Source: Psychrobium sp. MM17-31
Lineage (GTDB): Bacteria; Pseudomonadota; Gammaproteobacteria; Enterobacterales; Psychrobiaceae
DNA length: 64,000 nt
Direction of reading: 5' to 3'
NCBI RefSeq assembly: GCF_022347785.1
Contig: NZ_JAKRGA010000004.1
Span: forward strand, 124,001 to 188,000
Shown here: positions 35,362 through 43,944 of the stretch, one piece after another
Numbering within the stretch: position 1 is the stretch's first letter
How the letters are laid out: every line of letters starts with the position of its first letter
Program-made: the position numbers and the translations under genes
The notes under the pieces: generated by a model
Database searches by the model: none
The model's input: only the letters and a program-made list of their open reading frames with translations
What the model was told of the DNA's origin: nothing

Positions 35362-35994
35362 ATGAATAAAGTGAAAAAGTTTATTAAAGAAAACCGCGGT
35401 ATTATGATCTTTTTACTCTTAATGAGTATGTTTAGAAGTGCCGTAGCCGACTATAACAGTGTGCCAACTGGCTCGATGATTCCCACCATTATCCCCGGTG
35501 ATCAAATCACCATCGATAAACTTGCTTACGATATTAACGTTCCCTTTATTTATCATTCCTTAGTAAAGCTTGGTGACCCCAAACGCGGCGAAATAGTAGT
35601 GTTTGAATCGCAAGCCGCTGATATGCGCATGGTTAAGCGAGTGATTGGCGAGCCGGGTGATGTCGTTGCAATGCGTGACAACAAGTTATTTATTAACGGC
35701 AAGGCCATGGATTATCAAATGAACTCGGCGGAAGTTGTTGAGCAATTACCTGAGCTTGCGCATCAAATTCAAGTTGTTGGCTATAGCGATATTACATCAT
35801 TTGGCCCAGTGACCGTACCGCAGGATCAATACTTGGTACTTGGCGATAATCGCAATAATAGTTCTGACTCACGCGTTTACGGTTTTATTCCACGTGATGA
35901 GATAATCGGCCGCGCAACACGCGTGATGGTTTCATTTGATTATGATGCTCATTACAAGCCGCGTGGCGATCGTTTGTGGAAGCCGCTTATTTAG
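35362..35994 (+). CDS. lepB: Signal peptidase I (second, single-anchor type)
   Basis: A 210-residue S26 peptidase with one N-terminal membrane segment (about 14-28). The catalytic serine is Ser38 in VPTGSMIPT, the general-base lysine is Lys92 in MRMVKRVIGEPGD, and LVLGDNRNNSSDSRVYG is box E. It cleaves signal peptides at the periplasmic face of the inner membrane. E. coli LepB is 324 residues with two anchors, and the housekeeping lepB normally sits beside lepA and rnc; here no such neighbours exist, so this is probably an extra paralog. It lies 93 bases after the M48 gene. Confidence 0.9.
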   Translation: MNKVKKFIKENRGIMIFLLLMSMFRSAVADYNSVPTGSMIPTIIPGDQITIDKLAYDINVPFIYHSLVKLGDPKRGEIVVFESQAADMRMVKRVIGEPGDVVAMRDNKLFINGKAMDYQMNSAEVVEQLPELAHQIQVVGYSDITSFGPVTVPQDQYLVLGDNRNNSSDSRVYGFIPRDEIIGRATRVMVSFDYDAHYKPRGDRLWKPLI

Positions 35995-36071
35995 ATCGCT
36001 ATTGCAATCCTTATGTAAATCTTTGTATAAATGCTTGCCAGTTAAGTCAAGATGGCTATAATGCCGCTTAA

Positions 36072-36086
36072 TGATAATTATTACTA
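36072..36086. promoter_or_regulatory. Fur box upstream of fbpA
   Basis: TGATAATTATTACTA matches the 7-1-7 Fur consensus at 12 of 14 defined positions, 14 bases before the fbpA ATG. It predicts iron repression of the ferric transporter operon. Confidence 0.75.
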
Positions 36087-36100
36087 TTTAGAAGGTTGCT

Positions 36101-37111
36101 ATGAAATCGATGATCGCAATGGCTGTTGGCATGATGTCAGTAGCGGGTTCATTCGCAGTACAAGCTGCAGAAGAAGTTAATATTTACTCTTACCGTCAGT
36201 CGTTCTTAATCGATCCTGTGGTAGAGAAATTTGAAAAAGACACAGGCATCAACGTAAACGTAGTATTTGCTAAGAAAGGCCTAGCGGAGCGTTTAAAGCG
36301 CGAAGGTAAATTAACTAAGGCAGACTTGGTATTAACTACTGATATCAGCCGTCTAATGGAATTAAAAGACAAAGGCCTAGTGGCTGCAGTCGATAGTAAA
36401 GTTATTGAAGGTAACGTACCTGCAAACTTACGCGATCCAGAAGATGAGTGGTTTGCATTAACAACGCGCGTACGTAATGTTTACGCGTCAAAAGAGCGCT
36501 TTGGTAACAAAGCGATCAGTTACGAAGATTTAGCTAAACCTGAATTCAAAGGCAAAATCTGTACTCGCAGTGGTAAGCATCCTTACACAGTAGCACTTGT
36601 GTCTTCGATGATTGCACATCACGGTGAAGCGAAAGCTAAAGAATGGTTAATGGGCGTTAAAGAAAACTTAGCGCGTAAACCGCAAGGTAACGATCGTGGT
36701 CAAATCAAAGCTATTGCTGCTGGCCAATGTGATGTTTCACTAGGTAACAGCTACTACTTCGGTAAAATGCTAACAGACGCTAAGCAAAAACCAACAGCCG
36801 ATCAAGTACACATCTTATTCCCGAACCAAGACGGTCGCGGTGCACACGTAAACGTGAGTGGTATGGCGCTAACTAAATATGCTCCAAACAAAGATGCTGC
36901 TATCAAGCTAATGGAATACCTAACAGGTGATTTAGCTCAAGGTATCTACGCTCAAGTAAACATGGAATACCCAGTTAAACCAGGCGTTGAAAAATCTAAA
37001 TTAGTTGCTTCTTGGGGCGACTTTAAAGCTGACGATTTAGCGATGAGTGACATTGCGAAGTACCGTCCTACTGCACTTAAGTTATTAGACCAAGTTAAAT
37101 TCGATTTATAA
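36101..37111 (+). CDS. fbpA: Ferric iron ABC transporter, periplasmic binding protein FbpA
   Basis: A 336-residue class of iron-binding protein with a signal peptide ending at VQAAEEVNIY. It has the fold landmarks VNIYSYRQ, KADLVLTTDISRLMELKDKG and CDVSLGNSYYFGKML; the paired tyrosines in SYYFG are the usual ferric ligands in FbpA/FutA proteins. It captures Fe3+ in the periplasm for FbpB/FbpC. A Fur box precedes it, and a hairpin separates it from fbpB, probably allowing excess binding protein. Confidence 0.93.
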   Translation: MKSMIAMAVGMMSVAGSFAVQAAEEVNIYSYRQSFLIDPVVEKFEKDTGINVNVVFAKKGLAERLKREGKLTKADLVLTTDISRLMELKDKGLVAAVDSKVIEGNVPANLRDPEDEWFALTTRVRNVYASKERFGNKAISYEDLAKPEFKGKICTRSGKHPYTVALVSSMIAHHGEAKAKEWLMGVKENLARKPQGNDRGQIKAIAAGQCDVSLGNSYYFGKMLTDAKQKPTADQVHILFPNQDGRGAHVNVSGMALTKYAPNKDAAIKLMEYLTGDLAQGIYAQVNMEYPVKPGVEKSKLVASWGDFKADDLAMSDIAKYRPTALKLLDQVKFDL

Positions 37112-37124
37112 TCAATAGCGGCCC

Positions 37125-37149
37125 AGCCTATCTTAAGCTAAGATAGGCT
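37125..37149 (+). terminator. Intra-operon hairpin between fbpA and fbpB
   Basis: AGCCTATCTTA-AGC-TAAGATAGGCT is a perfect 11-bp stem with a 3-base loop. No T-run follows, so it is more likely an mRNA-stabilising or partial attenuating hairpin than a full terminator. Confidence 0.6.
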
Positions 37150-37207
37150 CAGCCAATATTTAGGACAGGTTAGTCCTTGATAAATTGAATGTTATAAGAG
37201 ACTTATT

Positions 37208-38836
37208 TTGATAGTGCTCAACAAGAAATGGCCAGCGTTTAGCTGGCTTTTATCGTTTTTACTCTTCCTTCCGCTACTCGCTATTATTTGGCAATCCTTT
37301 GGCGATGACGGCAATGTATTTGCTGAGTTATGGCAAAGCGTACTGCCTGATTACATGCTAAACACCGCACTTGTCGTTGGTACCGTCGGCTTTTTATCGA
37401 TGCTAATAGGTGTACCTGTCGCTTGGCTGGTGGCAATGTGCGAGTTTCCGGGGCGCAAATTATTTTTATGGGGCATGTTGCTTCCTTTAGCTATGCCATC
37501 TTATGTTGTTGCCTTCGTTTATACCGATTTATTGGAATATGCCGGGCCTGTCCAAACGGCGCTGCGTGAATTCTTCGGCTGGAAATCGGCACAAGACTAC
37601 GCATTTTTCGATGTTCGTACCTGGTTTGGCGCCGCGGTGATGCTGGCTCTCGTGTTATATCCTTATGTTTATTTGTTGGCGAGAACGGCGTTTCTCGAGC
37701 AATCACAGTCATTGGCACAATCCGCGCGGATGTTAGGTGCCAATGCGTGGCAGAGTTTTTGGCGGGTGTCGTTACCATTAGCGCGTCCAGCGATAGCTGT
37801 TGCTGTGGCTTTGGTGGCCATGGAGTCACTGGCTGATTTTGCGGTGGTGCATTATTTTGCGGTGCCGACTTTAACAACTGCGGTGTACGATACGTGGCTT
37901 GGTTACGGCAGTTTAGCGGCGGCTGCGCGTTTGTCGGCGTTAATGCTGGCTGTCCTGTTTGTACTTATCGCATTAGAGCGCGTTGGCCGAGCCAAGCAGC
38001 GCCATTATCAGCGGGCTGATTCGGGCGAGCCTGTTATGCGCCATCAGCTTAGTGGTATCAAAAAATGGTTAGCGACATTGTTGTGTTTAACTATCTTTAT
38101 GGCGGGCTTTGGCGTGCCATTTATTTCATTAGTGAATATGGCGATTGATTATTTTGATGTGTCGTGGAATCGTGAGTTCTTCGATTACAGCGTCAATAGC
38201 CTACTGTTAGCATCGACGGTTTCCTTGGTGTGCTTGTTTATTGCTATCTTACTTGGTTACTTTAAGCGTCTATCAAGCGGTAAATATGCTGCGCTAGCGC
38301 CGAAAATCGCTAGTACGGGTTATGCACTGCCGGGCACTGTGCTGGCGATTGGTGTGATAATTCCGCTGACACTATTCGATCACGGCATCAATGAGTTCCT
38401 TGAGTCTTTCGGTATTGAAGGCCCGGGCTTGTTGCTTTCAGGTACTGTCTTTGCCATTGCTGCAGGTTATACGGTGCGCTTTTGTGCCATCGCTATCGGT
38501 TCTATTGAGTCGAGCTTTAATAAGATTTCGCCATCGATTGATATGGTAACGCTGACCTTAGGAAAATCACCATTAGGCATGTTGTTTAAGGTGCATTTAC
38601 CACTGATCAAAAAAGGCTGTTTTGCGGCGCTGTTGTTAGTGTTTATCGAATCGATGAAAGAGTTACCAGCCGCGTTGTTATTACGCCCGTTTAACTACGA
38701 AACACTTGCCACTTATGTTTATCAATTTGTGTCTGACGAACAATTAGAATACGGCGCACTAGCCGCTATTGTGATTGTTTTGGTTGGACTAATTCCTCTT
38801 GTTTTCTTAAATCGTTCACTGGAGCAACAACACTAA
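37208..38836 (+). CDS. fbpB: Ferric iron ABC transporter permease FbpB
   Basis: A 542-residue permease formed of two fused six-helix halves, as in FbpB/SfuB. Each half has an EAA-type loop: ARMLGANAWQSFWRVSLPLARPA in the first (given in part) and TLGKSPLGMLFKVHLPLI in the second. The start appears to be TTG 37208 with AAGAG eight bases upstream; no ATG lies nearby. It forms the membrane channel for Fe3+ and is followed one base later by fbpC. Confidence 0.92.
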   Translation: MIVLNKKWPAFSWLLSFLLFLPLLAIIWQSFGDDGNVFAELWQSVLPDYMLNTALVVGTVGFLSMLIGVPVAWLVAMCEFPGRKLFLWGMLLPLAMPSYVVAFVYTDLLEYAGPVQTALREFFGWKSAQDYAFFDVRTWFGAAVMLALVLYPYVYLLARTAFLEQSQSLAQSARMLGANAWQSFWRVSLPLARPAIAVAVALVAMESLADFAVVHYFAVPTLTTAVYDTWLGYGSLAAAARLSALMLAVLFVLIALERVGRAKQRHYQRADSGEPVMRHQLSGIKKWLATLLCLTIFMAGFGVPFISLVNMAIDYFDVSWNREFFDYSVNSLLLASTVSLVCLFIAILLGYFKRLSSGKYAALAPKIASTGYALPGTVLAIGVIIPLTLFDHGINEFLESFGIEGPGLLLSGTVFAIAAGYTVRFCAIAIGSIESSFNKISPSIDMVTLTLGKSPLGMLFKVHLPLIKKGCFAALLLVFIESMKELPAALLLRPFNYETLATYVYQFVSDEQLEYGALAAIVIVLVGLIPLVFLNRSLEQQH

Positions 38837-38837
38837 T

Positions 38838-39872
38838 ATGACGCAGTTAACTATCAGTAATTTGTCGAGCAAATACGACGACAAAGCCGTTATCGAAGGG
38901 TTGTCGCTTAGTTTAGAAAGCAATGAAATCGTCGCGTTATTAGGGCCTAGTGGTTGTGGTAAAACGACCTTGCTGCGTGCCATTGCAGGATTGCAGCCTA
39001 TTTGTGACGGTGAAATATCGCTGGGTAATACGGTAATCAGCACGCCTAAGAAATCAGTGCCGAGCGAAAAGCGCAATGTTGGGATGATTTTTCAGGATTA
39101 TGCCCTGTTTCCACATTTGAGTGTTAACGACAACGTGGCCTTTGGTTTGCAAAAACTTGATAAGTCGAAACGTCAGGCGGTGGTTGATGACATGCTGCGC
39201 TTGGTTAAGTTATTGGGCTATGGCGATCGTTTTCCACATGAATTATCAGGTGGTCAGCAGCAACGTGTCGCTATCGCTCGTGCTTTGGCCTACAAACCGC
39301 AACTCATGCTACTCGATGAGCCTTTCTCAAATATCGATAGCCAGTCGCGTGGCGAGATTATGCAAGAGATGCGTCAGATCCTTAAAGAGCAAGGCGTGCC
39401 AGCGGTTTTTGTGACTCACAGTAAAGACGAAGCCTTTGCGTTTGCCGATAAAATTGCCATCTTTAACGATGGAAAAATCGAGCAAATTGATAGTGGGAGT
39501 GTGTTATATGCACAACCTAGTTCTTGCTATGTCGCTAATTTTATGGGAAAAACTAATTACTTAACCATTGAAAGTGCTACCAAAGAGCATTTGAATACGG
39601 CACTGGGACCACTAACGTTGAATGGCGCTGAGCTGCCATTGGATCATAATGTGGTGATGTTGCGACCTGAGCAAATTGTTATTGATGAAAACTCAGCGCA
39701 TAGATTTGTTGTTAAACAGGCGATATTTGCTGGTAGTCATTGGATTTATCAAGTTGCAGCAAAAGCTGACGATAAGGTGTTAGTGGAAGTGCATTCACAT
39801 GAGCGTTTAGCGCTGGACCAAGAGCTTGGTTTGACGGTGACAGCGCACCAATGGGTAACTTTTAAAACATAA
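38838..39872 (+). CDS. fbpC: Ferric iron ABC transporter ATP-binding protein FbpC
   Basis: A 344-residue ABC ATPase. Walker A is GPSGCGKTT (residues 36-44), the signature is ELSGGQQQRVAIARAL, and Walker B is LMLLDEPFSNID. A C-terminal TOBE-like regulatory region (about 240-344) contains VVMLRPEQIVID. It powers the FbpB channel. The start lies one base after the fbpB stop. It resembles FbpC/FutC more than sulfate or polyamine ATPases because of its context. Confidence 0.93.
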   Translation: MTQLTISNLSSKYDDKAVIEGLSLSLESNEIVALLGPSGCGKTTLLRAIAGLQPICDGEISLGNTVISTPKKSVPSEKRNVGMIFQDYALFPHLSVNDNVAFGLQKLDKSKRQAVVDDMLRLVKLLGYGDRFPHELSGGQQQRVAIARALAYKPQLMLLDEPFSNIDSQSRGEIMQEMRQILKEQGVPAVFVTHSKDEAFAFADKIAIFNDGKIEQIDSGSVLYAQPSSCYVANFMGKTNYLTIESATKEHLNTALGPLTLNGAELPLDHNVVMLRPEQIVIDENSAHRFVVKQAIFAGSHWIYQVAAKADDKVLVEVHSHERLALDQELGLTVTAHQWVTFKT

Positions 39873-39921
39873 CTCTAGAATAGAATAATAATCAGCACGC
39901 GCAGCAAGCGTTGGAGTAATA

Positions 39922-40839
39922 ATGGCAAGAGAACAATCTGGAATTTGCGCCGAAGGAAATTTACATAGCCAATATTTGCTATTCGATTGTCATGAAGGCA
40001 TGGAGGCTGCTATTCGCAGCCAGCTGGTGGAAATCAGTCACTATCTCGAAGAGATGGCTGACGAATACAGTGATGTGGCGTTTTCAGGCTTTATTGCCGT
40101 GGGCGCCAATTATTGGGAAAACCTCTATCCCGATTCCAAACCAAAGATGCTAAGGCCATTTCCATCACTCAGCCAAGATGATCGTCATGCGCCAGCTTTT
40201 CCTATCGATCTCTTTATTCAAATTCGCTGTGATCGCAGCGATATTAATCATTTGGTCAGCCGTGAGATTTGTTTGATGCTTGAAGATCTTGCCAGCCTCG
40301 TCGAAGAAGTTCGTGGATTTAGATACTTAGACAGTCGCGATCTTACTGGTTTTGTCGATGGCACCGAAAATCCTAAAGGCTTGCATCGCCAAGAAGTGGC
40401 GTTAGTTGGTGAAGAAGATAATGAATTCCGCGGCGGTAGTTATGTTCATATTCAGCGTTATGTTCATGATCTTACACAGTGGGATAAGCTAAAGATCAAA
40501 GCACAAGAAGATATTATTGGCCGCACCAAGCAAGACAATCACGAATATTCATCGTTTAACAAACCGAAAACCTCGCACATTCGCCGTACAGGGTTAAAAG
40601 ATGATGCAGGCAATTCTGTTGAGATCTTACGCCAGTCGATGCCTTATGGTGATATGAAAGAGCAGGGGCTGTTCTTTATTTCCTGTTGTAAAACGCCGCT
40701 AAATTTTGAATTAATGCTGCGTAGTATGATTGTTGGTGACAATAAAGGGCATTACGATCATTTACTCAAATATACCCAAGCAGTAACTGGTGCAGCGTTC
40801 TTCGCGCCAGCGGTGAGTTATTTTTCAGCGCATAGCTAG
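39922..40839 (+). CDS. Dyp-type heme peroxidase (YfeX-like)
   Basis: A 305-residue Dyp-type peroxidase with the GxxDG motif G143-FVD-G147, a proximal-type histidine at His219 (TSHIRR) and a distal arginine at Arg238 (EILRQSM). There is no Tat signal peptide, so it is cytoplasmic, like E. coli YfeX rather than the exported EfeB. Dyp peroxidases oxidise dyes and porphyrinogens with peroxide; iron release from heme has been proposed and disputed. It lies only 49 bases after fbpC with no terminator between, so it is likely part of the iron-regulated transcript. Confidence 0.92.
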   Translation: MAREQSGICAEGNLHSQYLLFDCHEGMEAAIRSQLVEISHYLEEMADEYSDVAFSGFIAVGANYWENLYPDSKPKMLRPFPSLSQDDRHAPAFPIDLFIQIRCDRSDINHLVSREICLMLEDLASLVEEVRGFRYLDSRDLTGFVDGTENPKGLHRQEVALVGEEDNEFRGGSYVHIQRYVHDLTQWDKLKIKAQEDIIGRTKQDNHEYSSFNKPKTSHIRRTGLKDDAGNSVEILRQSMPYGDMKEQGLFFISCCKTPLNFELMLRSMIVGDNKGHYDHLLKYTQAVTGAAFFAPAVSYFSAHS

Positions 40840-40856
40840 TTTGCCTTTCAGGCAAT

Positions 40857-40887
40857 AAAAAAGAGAAGATAAGGCTTCTCTTTTTTT
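40857..40887. terminator. Bidirectional terminator between the Dyp peroxidase gene and argR
   Basis: AAAAAAGAGAAG / CTTCTCTTTTTT stem with a 6-base loop and T-runs on both strands, between convergent genes. Confidence 0.88.
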
Positions 40888-40894
40888 ATGTTCC

Positions 40895-40976
40895 GGATAA
40901 ACGGGCAGGGTATATGCTCCTGCAATCCCTAAGTACCGACATCCTTGTCGGCAATGCCGCAGTACCATGGATGGCC
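40895..40976 (-). repeat. Candidate intergenic hairpin repeat element 3' of argR
   Basis: Contains the hairpin CCGACA-TCCT-TGTCGG (40936-40951), paired GTAC elements, GGCAATGCC, and CCATGGATGG at one end. Read on the minus strand it runs from CCATCCATGG to GCAGGAGCATATACCCTGCC. The wording recalls dispersed intergenic repeats of marine Alteromonadales; only one copy is in the window, so repeat status is unproven. Confidence 0.4.
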
Positions 40977-41005
40977 AAAAATGACGGGATTCGAGCTCGA
41001 GTAAA

Positions 41006-41476
41006 TTACAAACTAACGTTAAAAATCTCTTTGATAGTTGCCAGTGTTTTTTGAATTTCGCTGACCTGTGCTGGCGCGATGAAGATAGTGTCGTCACCGG
41101 CGATGGTGCCTAAGATACCTTCAGCTTTACCAATAGAATCTAGTAAGCGAGCAATAAGCTGCGCTGCGCCTGGGCTGGTACGGATAACGATCATTGAGTC
41201 GTTGTGATCCAAATCGATTACCAAGTTTTTCAGTGGACTACTGGTGTTTGGAACGCCCATTTCTGCTGGTAGGCAGTAAACCATTTCTTGTTTGGCGTTG
41301 CGGGTGCGAACGGCACCAAACTTACTGAGCATGCGAGAGACTTTAGATTGATTGATATTTTCAAATCCTAATTCTTGCAGTGCGTGAACGATGTCGCCTT
41401 GAGAGCCAAAACACTCTTCTTTTAATAGGGCTTTAAATGCTTTTACAAGCTGGTCTTGTTTTTGAGAAGGTCTCAT
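41006..41476 (-). CDS. argR: Arginine repressor ArgR
   Basis: A 156-residue ArgR. The N-terminal winged-helix domain has [23 protein letters not shown]. The C-terminal hexamerisation and arginine-binding domain has [20 protein letters not shown] and [18 protein letters not shown], with the Asp pair that contacts arginine. It represses arginine synthesis and assists site-specific recombination in E. coli. It is divergent from mdh, a gammaproteobacterial arrangement, with possible ARG boxes just upstream of its start. Confidence 0.97.
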   Translation of the reverse strand: MRPSQKQDQLVKAFKALLKEECFGSQGDIVHALQELGFENINQSKVSRMLSKFGAVRTRNAKQEMVYCLPAEMGVPNTSSPLKNLVIDLDHNDSMIVIRTSPGAAQLIARLLDSIGKAEGILGTIAGDDTIFIAPAQVSEIQKTLATIKEIFNVSL

Positions 41477-41510
41477 TTTGTACCATTATTGTTGTTATTT
41501 TTGGAAATGA

Positions 41511-41568
41511 TATGCATAAGTGATGCATAAAAACACAGTTATATTCAATAACTATGTGCATTATTGCA
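41511..41568. promoter_or_regulatory. Candidate ARG boxes upstream of argR
   Basis: TGCATAAGTGATGCA (41513-41527) is a 5-5-5 inverted repeat close to the ARG-box pattern TGMAT-N4-ATKCA but with one extra spacer base. TGCATTATTGCA (41557-41568) is a second, poorer match. Two adjacent boxes near argR would fit autorepression; the imperfect spacing keeps confidence low. Confidence 0.4.
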
Positions 41569-41671
41569 TAAATCAAGGGCTGTAAACCATTATTTTTTTG
41601 TGATGTAAGTATTTATTTCCAGTTTTTATAACTTTGCAAAAAAATGCCTAAGACAAGCGTTTAAGATGGCT

Positions 41672-41699
41672 TTGGCTTGCGTAAAAACTAGGTTATACT
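41672..41699 (+). promoter_or_regulatory. Putative mdh promoter
   Basis: TTGGCT (41672-41677) and TATACT (41694-41699) are separated by 16 bases, giving a sigma-70-like promoter about 140 bases before the mdh ATG. Confidence 0.55.
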
Positions 41700-41841
41700 G
41701 CGTGCGAATTTTACAACGGGTGCAGCTTTAGTCGCATGGTTTTTAGCGATTAATTTCACTACAGTGAATGCATCTCATCGTTAGACATATTATCGGCTGA
41801 CGATTTATTAAAAATTGAAATAATCTCTAAGGGAGAAAGTT

Positions 41842-42777
41842 ATGAAAGTTGCAGTATTAGGCGCTGCTGGTGGCATTGGCCAAGCACTAGGTTTATTGTT
41901 AAAAACTCAACTACCTGCGGGCAGCGAGTTATCTCTATATGATATCGCGCCAGTAACTCCAGGTGTTGCTGCTGATCTTAGCCACATCCCAACTGATGTT
42001 AAAGTAACAGGTTTCGCAGGTGAAGATTCTACGCCAGCACTTGAAGGTGCAGACGTAGTATTAATCTCTGCAGGTGTTGCACGTAAGCCAGGTATGGATC
42101 GTTCAGATCTTTTCAACATCAACGCTGGTATCGTTAAAACGTTAATCGGTGCTTGTGCTGACACTTGTCCAAAAGCATTAATCGGTGTTATCACTAACCC
42201 AGTAAACACAACAGTTGCTATCGCCGCTGAAGTATTAAAAGAGAAGGGTGTTTACGATCCAGCTCGTTTATTCGGTGTGACTACACTTGACGTTATCCGC
42301 GCTAACACTTTCGTTGGTGAAGCTAAGGGCGTTAACCCTGCAGACGTAAACGTTCCAGTAATCGGTGGTCACTCTGGTGTTACTATCCTACCGTTACTAT
42401 CTCAATCTGGTTTCGAATTCTCAGACGAAGAAATTGCTGCACTAACAAACCGCATCCAAAACGCTGGTACTGAAGTTGTTGAAGCTAAAGCTGGTGGCGG
42501 TTCTGCTACATTATCAATGGGGCAAGCTGCTGCACGTTTCGGTCTATCACTAGTTCGCGCATTAAACGGCGAAGAAAACGTTGTTGAGTGTACTTATGTT
42601 GAAGGTCCAGGCGAGAAAGCTCGTTTCTTCGCACAGCCAGTTCTTTTAGGTAAGAACGGTGTAGAAAAAGTATTAAGCTACGGCGAAGTTTCTGCATTTG
42701 AATCTGACGCACTAGAAGGTGCTTTAGAGACGCTAAAAGGCGACATCACTTTAGGTGAAGAGTTCGTTAACGCTTAA
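41842..42777 (+). CDS. mdh: NAD-dependent malate dehydrogenase
   Basis: A 311-residue MDH of the E. coli type. It has the Rossmann start [40 protein letters not shown] with substrate-binding arginines, [14 protein letters not shown], and the catalytic histidine in [14 protein letters not shown]. It interconverts malate and oxaloacetate in the TCA cycle. Codon use is strongly biased (GGT, GCT, GTT, CGT rich), fitting high expression. A strong ribosome-binding site and a TTCG-loop terminator bracket it. Confidence 0.98.
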   Translation: MKVAVLGAAGGIGQALGLLLKTQLPAGSELSLYDIAPVTPGVAADLSHIPTDVKVTGFAGEDSTPALEGADVVLISAGVARKPGMDRSDLFNINAGIVKTLIGACADTCPKALIGVITNPVNTTVAIAAEVLKEKGVYDPARLFGVTTLDVIRANTFVGEAKGVNPADVNVPVIGGHSGVTILPLLSQSGFEFSDEEIAALTNRIQNAGTEVVEAKAGGGSATLSMGQAAARFGLSLVRALNGEENVVECTYVEGPGEKARFFAQPVLLGKNGVEKVLSYGEVSAFESDALEGALETLKGDITLGEEFVNA

Positions 42778-42797
42778 TCGTTAATCCTCTTTCTTGG

Positions 42798-42832
42798 AAA
42801 GCCATATCACTTCGGTGATGTGGCTTTTTTTG
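42798..42832 (+). terminator. Rho-independent terminator of mdh
   Basis: 13-bp stem AAAGCCATATCAC / GTGATGTGGCTTT (one wobble), stable TTCG tetraloop, and a run of seven Ts. Confidence 0.95.
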
Positions 42833-42923
42833 TTTATGCTTCATGAGCTTGATTAAGGTTTAAACCAAGCTTATCATGATTTACTCATTCCATTTCTTTT
42901 CGGCACCACAATAGGAAGCACTG

Positions 42924-43415
42924 ATGAAGTATTCACGCGCTTTTACATTGATAGAGCTAATTATGGTGATTTTAATCATCAGTGTTTTGGCGGTCACTAT
43001 AGTGCCTAAATTCTTTACGTCATCCGAAGTTGAACACTTTGCGGTTCGCGATCAATTGATTTCGCAATTGCGTTTGGCTCAGCTTAAGTCAATGAATCAA
43101 ATAGATAAGTGTCATCGAGTAGTGATTGATTCAAGTGGTGCTAAGTTGGCTGAAATGACTTTGAATACGAGCGTAAATCCTAGTGTTTGCAATAGTAGTT
43201 CACTGGTTGTTTTACAAGATTCCTTGCTCGAGTTTTCAGAAACATCAGTTAGTCTCGCAGTTTCATCACCTCCTTCAATTTTGAATATTGACTTTAAGTC
43301 TGACAATCAAGGCATTGGGCAATGCAATGGTTCAGCGGGCTGTACGATTGATATCATTGGCTCTGAAACACTACAAATAAAGATAGAAAGTCAGGGGTAT
43401 ATTCATGCGCTTTAA
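42924..43415 (+). CDS. mshC: MSHA minor pilin MshC (type IV prepilin)
   Basis: A 163-residue prepilin. A short leader ends in SRA, then the methylated-Phe helix FTLIELIMVILIISVLAVTIVPKFF follows (given: FTLIELIMVILIISVLAV). The residue before the cleavage point is Ala, not the usual Gly. Four cysteines in the globular part can form disulfides. Order and length fit MshC, a minor pilin of mannose-sensitive hemagglutinin pili used for surface attachment. mshD overlaps its 3' end. Confidence 0.82.
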   Translation: MKYSRAFTLIELIMVILIISVLAVTIVPKFFTSSEVEHFAVRDQLISQLRLAQLKSMNQIDKCHRVVIDSSGAKLAEMTLNTSVNPSVCNSSSLVVLQDSLLEFSETSVSLAVSSPPSILNIDFKSDNQGIGQCNGSAGCTIDIIGSETLQIKIESQGYIHAL

Positions 43416-43944
43416 TACCCCTTCTAAAGGATTTACCTTAATAGAGCTTGTCATTGGCATCGTGGTATTTTCCGTTGCCATGACTATGGTTTTTTCGGTG
43501 ATAGTTCCCCGTGCTGAGCAAAGTGTCGACCCAATTTATCAGGTACGCGCCGCCAAGCTCGCGAGTGCTTTAATGAGTGAAATTAGCAGCAAAGCTTATG
43601 ATGAAAACTCTAATCCATCCTTAGCGCAGGGCCCTTGTGGCAGTAGCACTAATCCATTGGCTTGCACCGTATCGCTAGGCCCTGAAGAAGGCGCAGCGGC
43701 GCGTAATTTATTCGATGATGTTGACGATTACGATGGCTTTACCATTGACGGTCTTCTGCTCAATGACAATAGTGCGAAATACGCCGATTTATATGCCAAT
43801 TATCAACTAAGTGTCAGCGTCGATTACGATGGCAATTATGATGGCACTGCCGATACGGCAACCAATGCAAAATTAATTACCGTCACAGTCACCATGCCGA
43901 ATAACGAGCAAGTGTCTTTTGCCAGCTATCGAGGTAACTACTAA
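43405..43944 (+). CDS. mshD: MSHA minor pilin MshD
   Basis: A 179-residue prepilin with a canonical cleavage site SKGFTLIELVIGIVVFSVAM. The MshD-like body has RAEQSVDPIYQVRAAKLASA and the Asp-rich DDVDDYDGFTIDG. It should be a minor pilin at the MSHA pilus tip or priming complex. Starts 11 bases inside mshC and ends overlapping mshO by one base. Confidence 0.88.
   Translation: MRFNTPSKGFTLIELVIGIVVFSVAMTMVFSVIVPRAEQSVDPIYQVRAAKLASALMSEISSKAYDENSNPSLAQGPCGSSTNPLACTVSLGPEEGAAARNLFDDVDDYDGFTIDGLLLNDNSAKYADLYANYQLSVSVDYDGNYDGTADTATNAKLITVTVTMPNNEQVSFASYRGNY

Larger units (their letters stand above)
41477..41841. other. 365-base argR-mdh divergent intergenic region
   Basis: No gene was seen. The argR-proximal part holds two TGCAT-containing inverted repeats (possible ARG boxes). 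The mdh-proximal part holds a good promoter and an untranslated leader of about 130 bases with a small TTCACT-AC-AGTGAA hairpin near 41756-41769. Confidence 0.6.

Noticed and set aside
40825-41097. 90-residue minus-strand frame spanning the argR 3' end
   Set aside because: It overlaps argR in another frame and crosses the intergenic hairpin element and a terminator.
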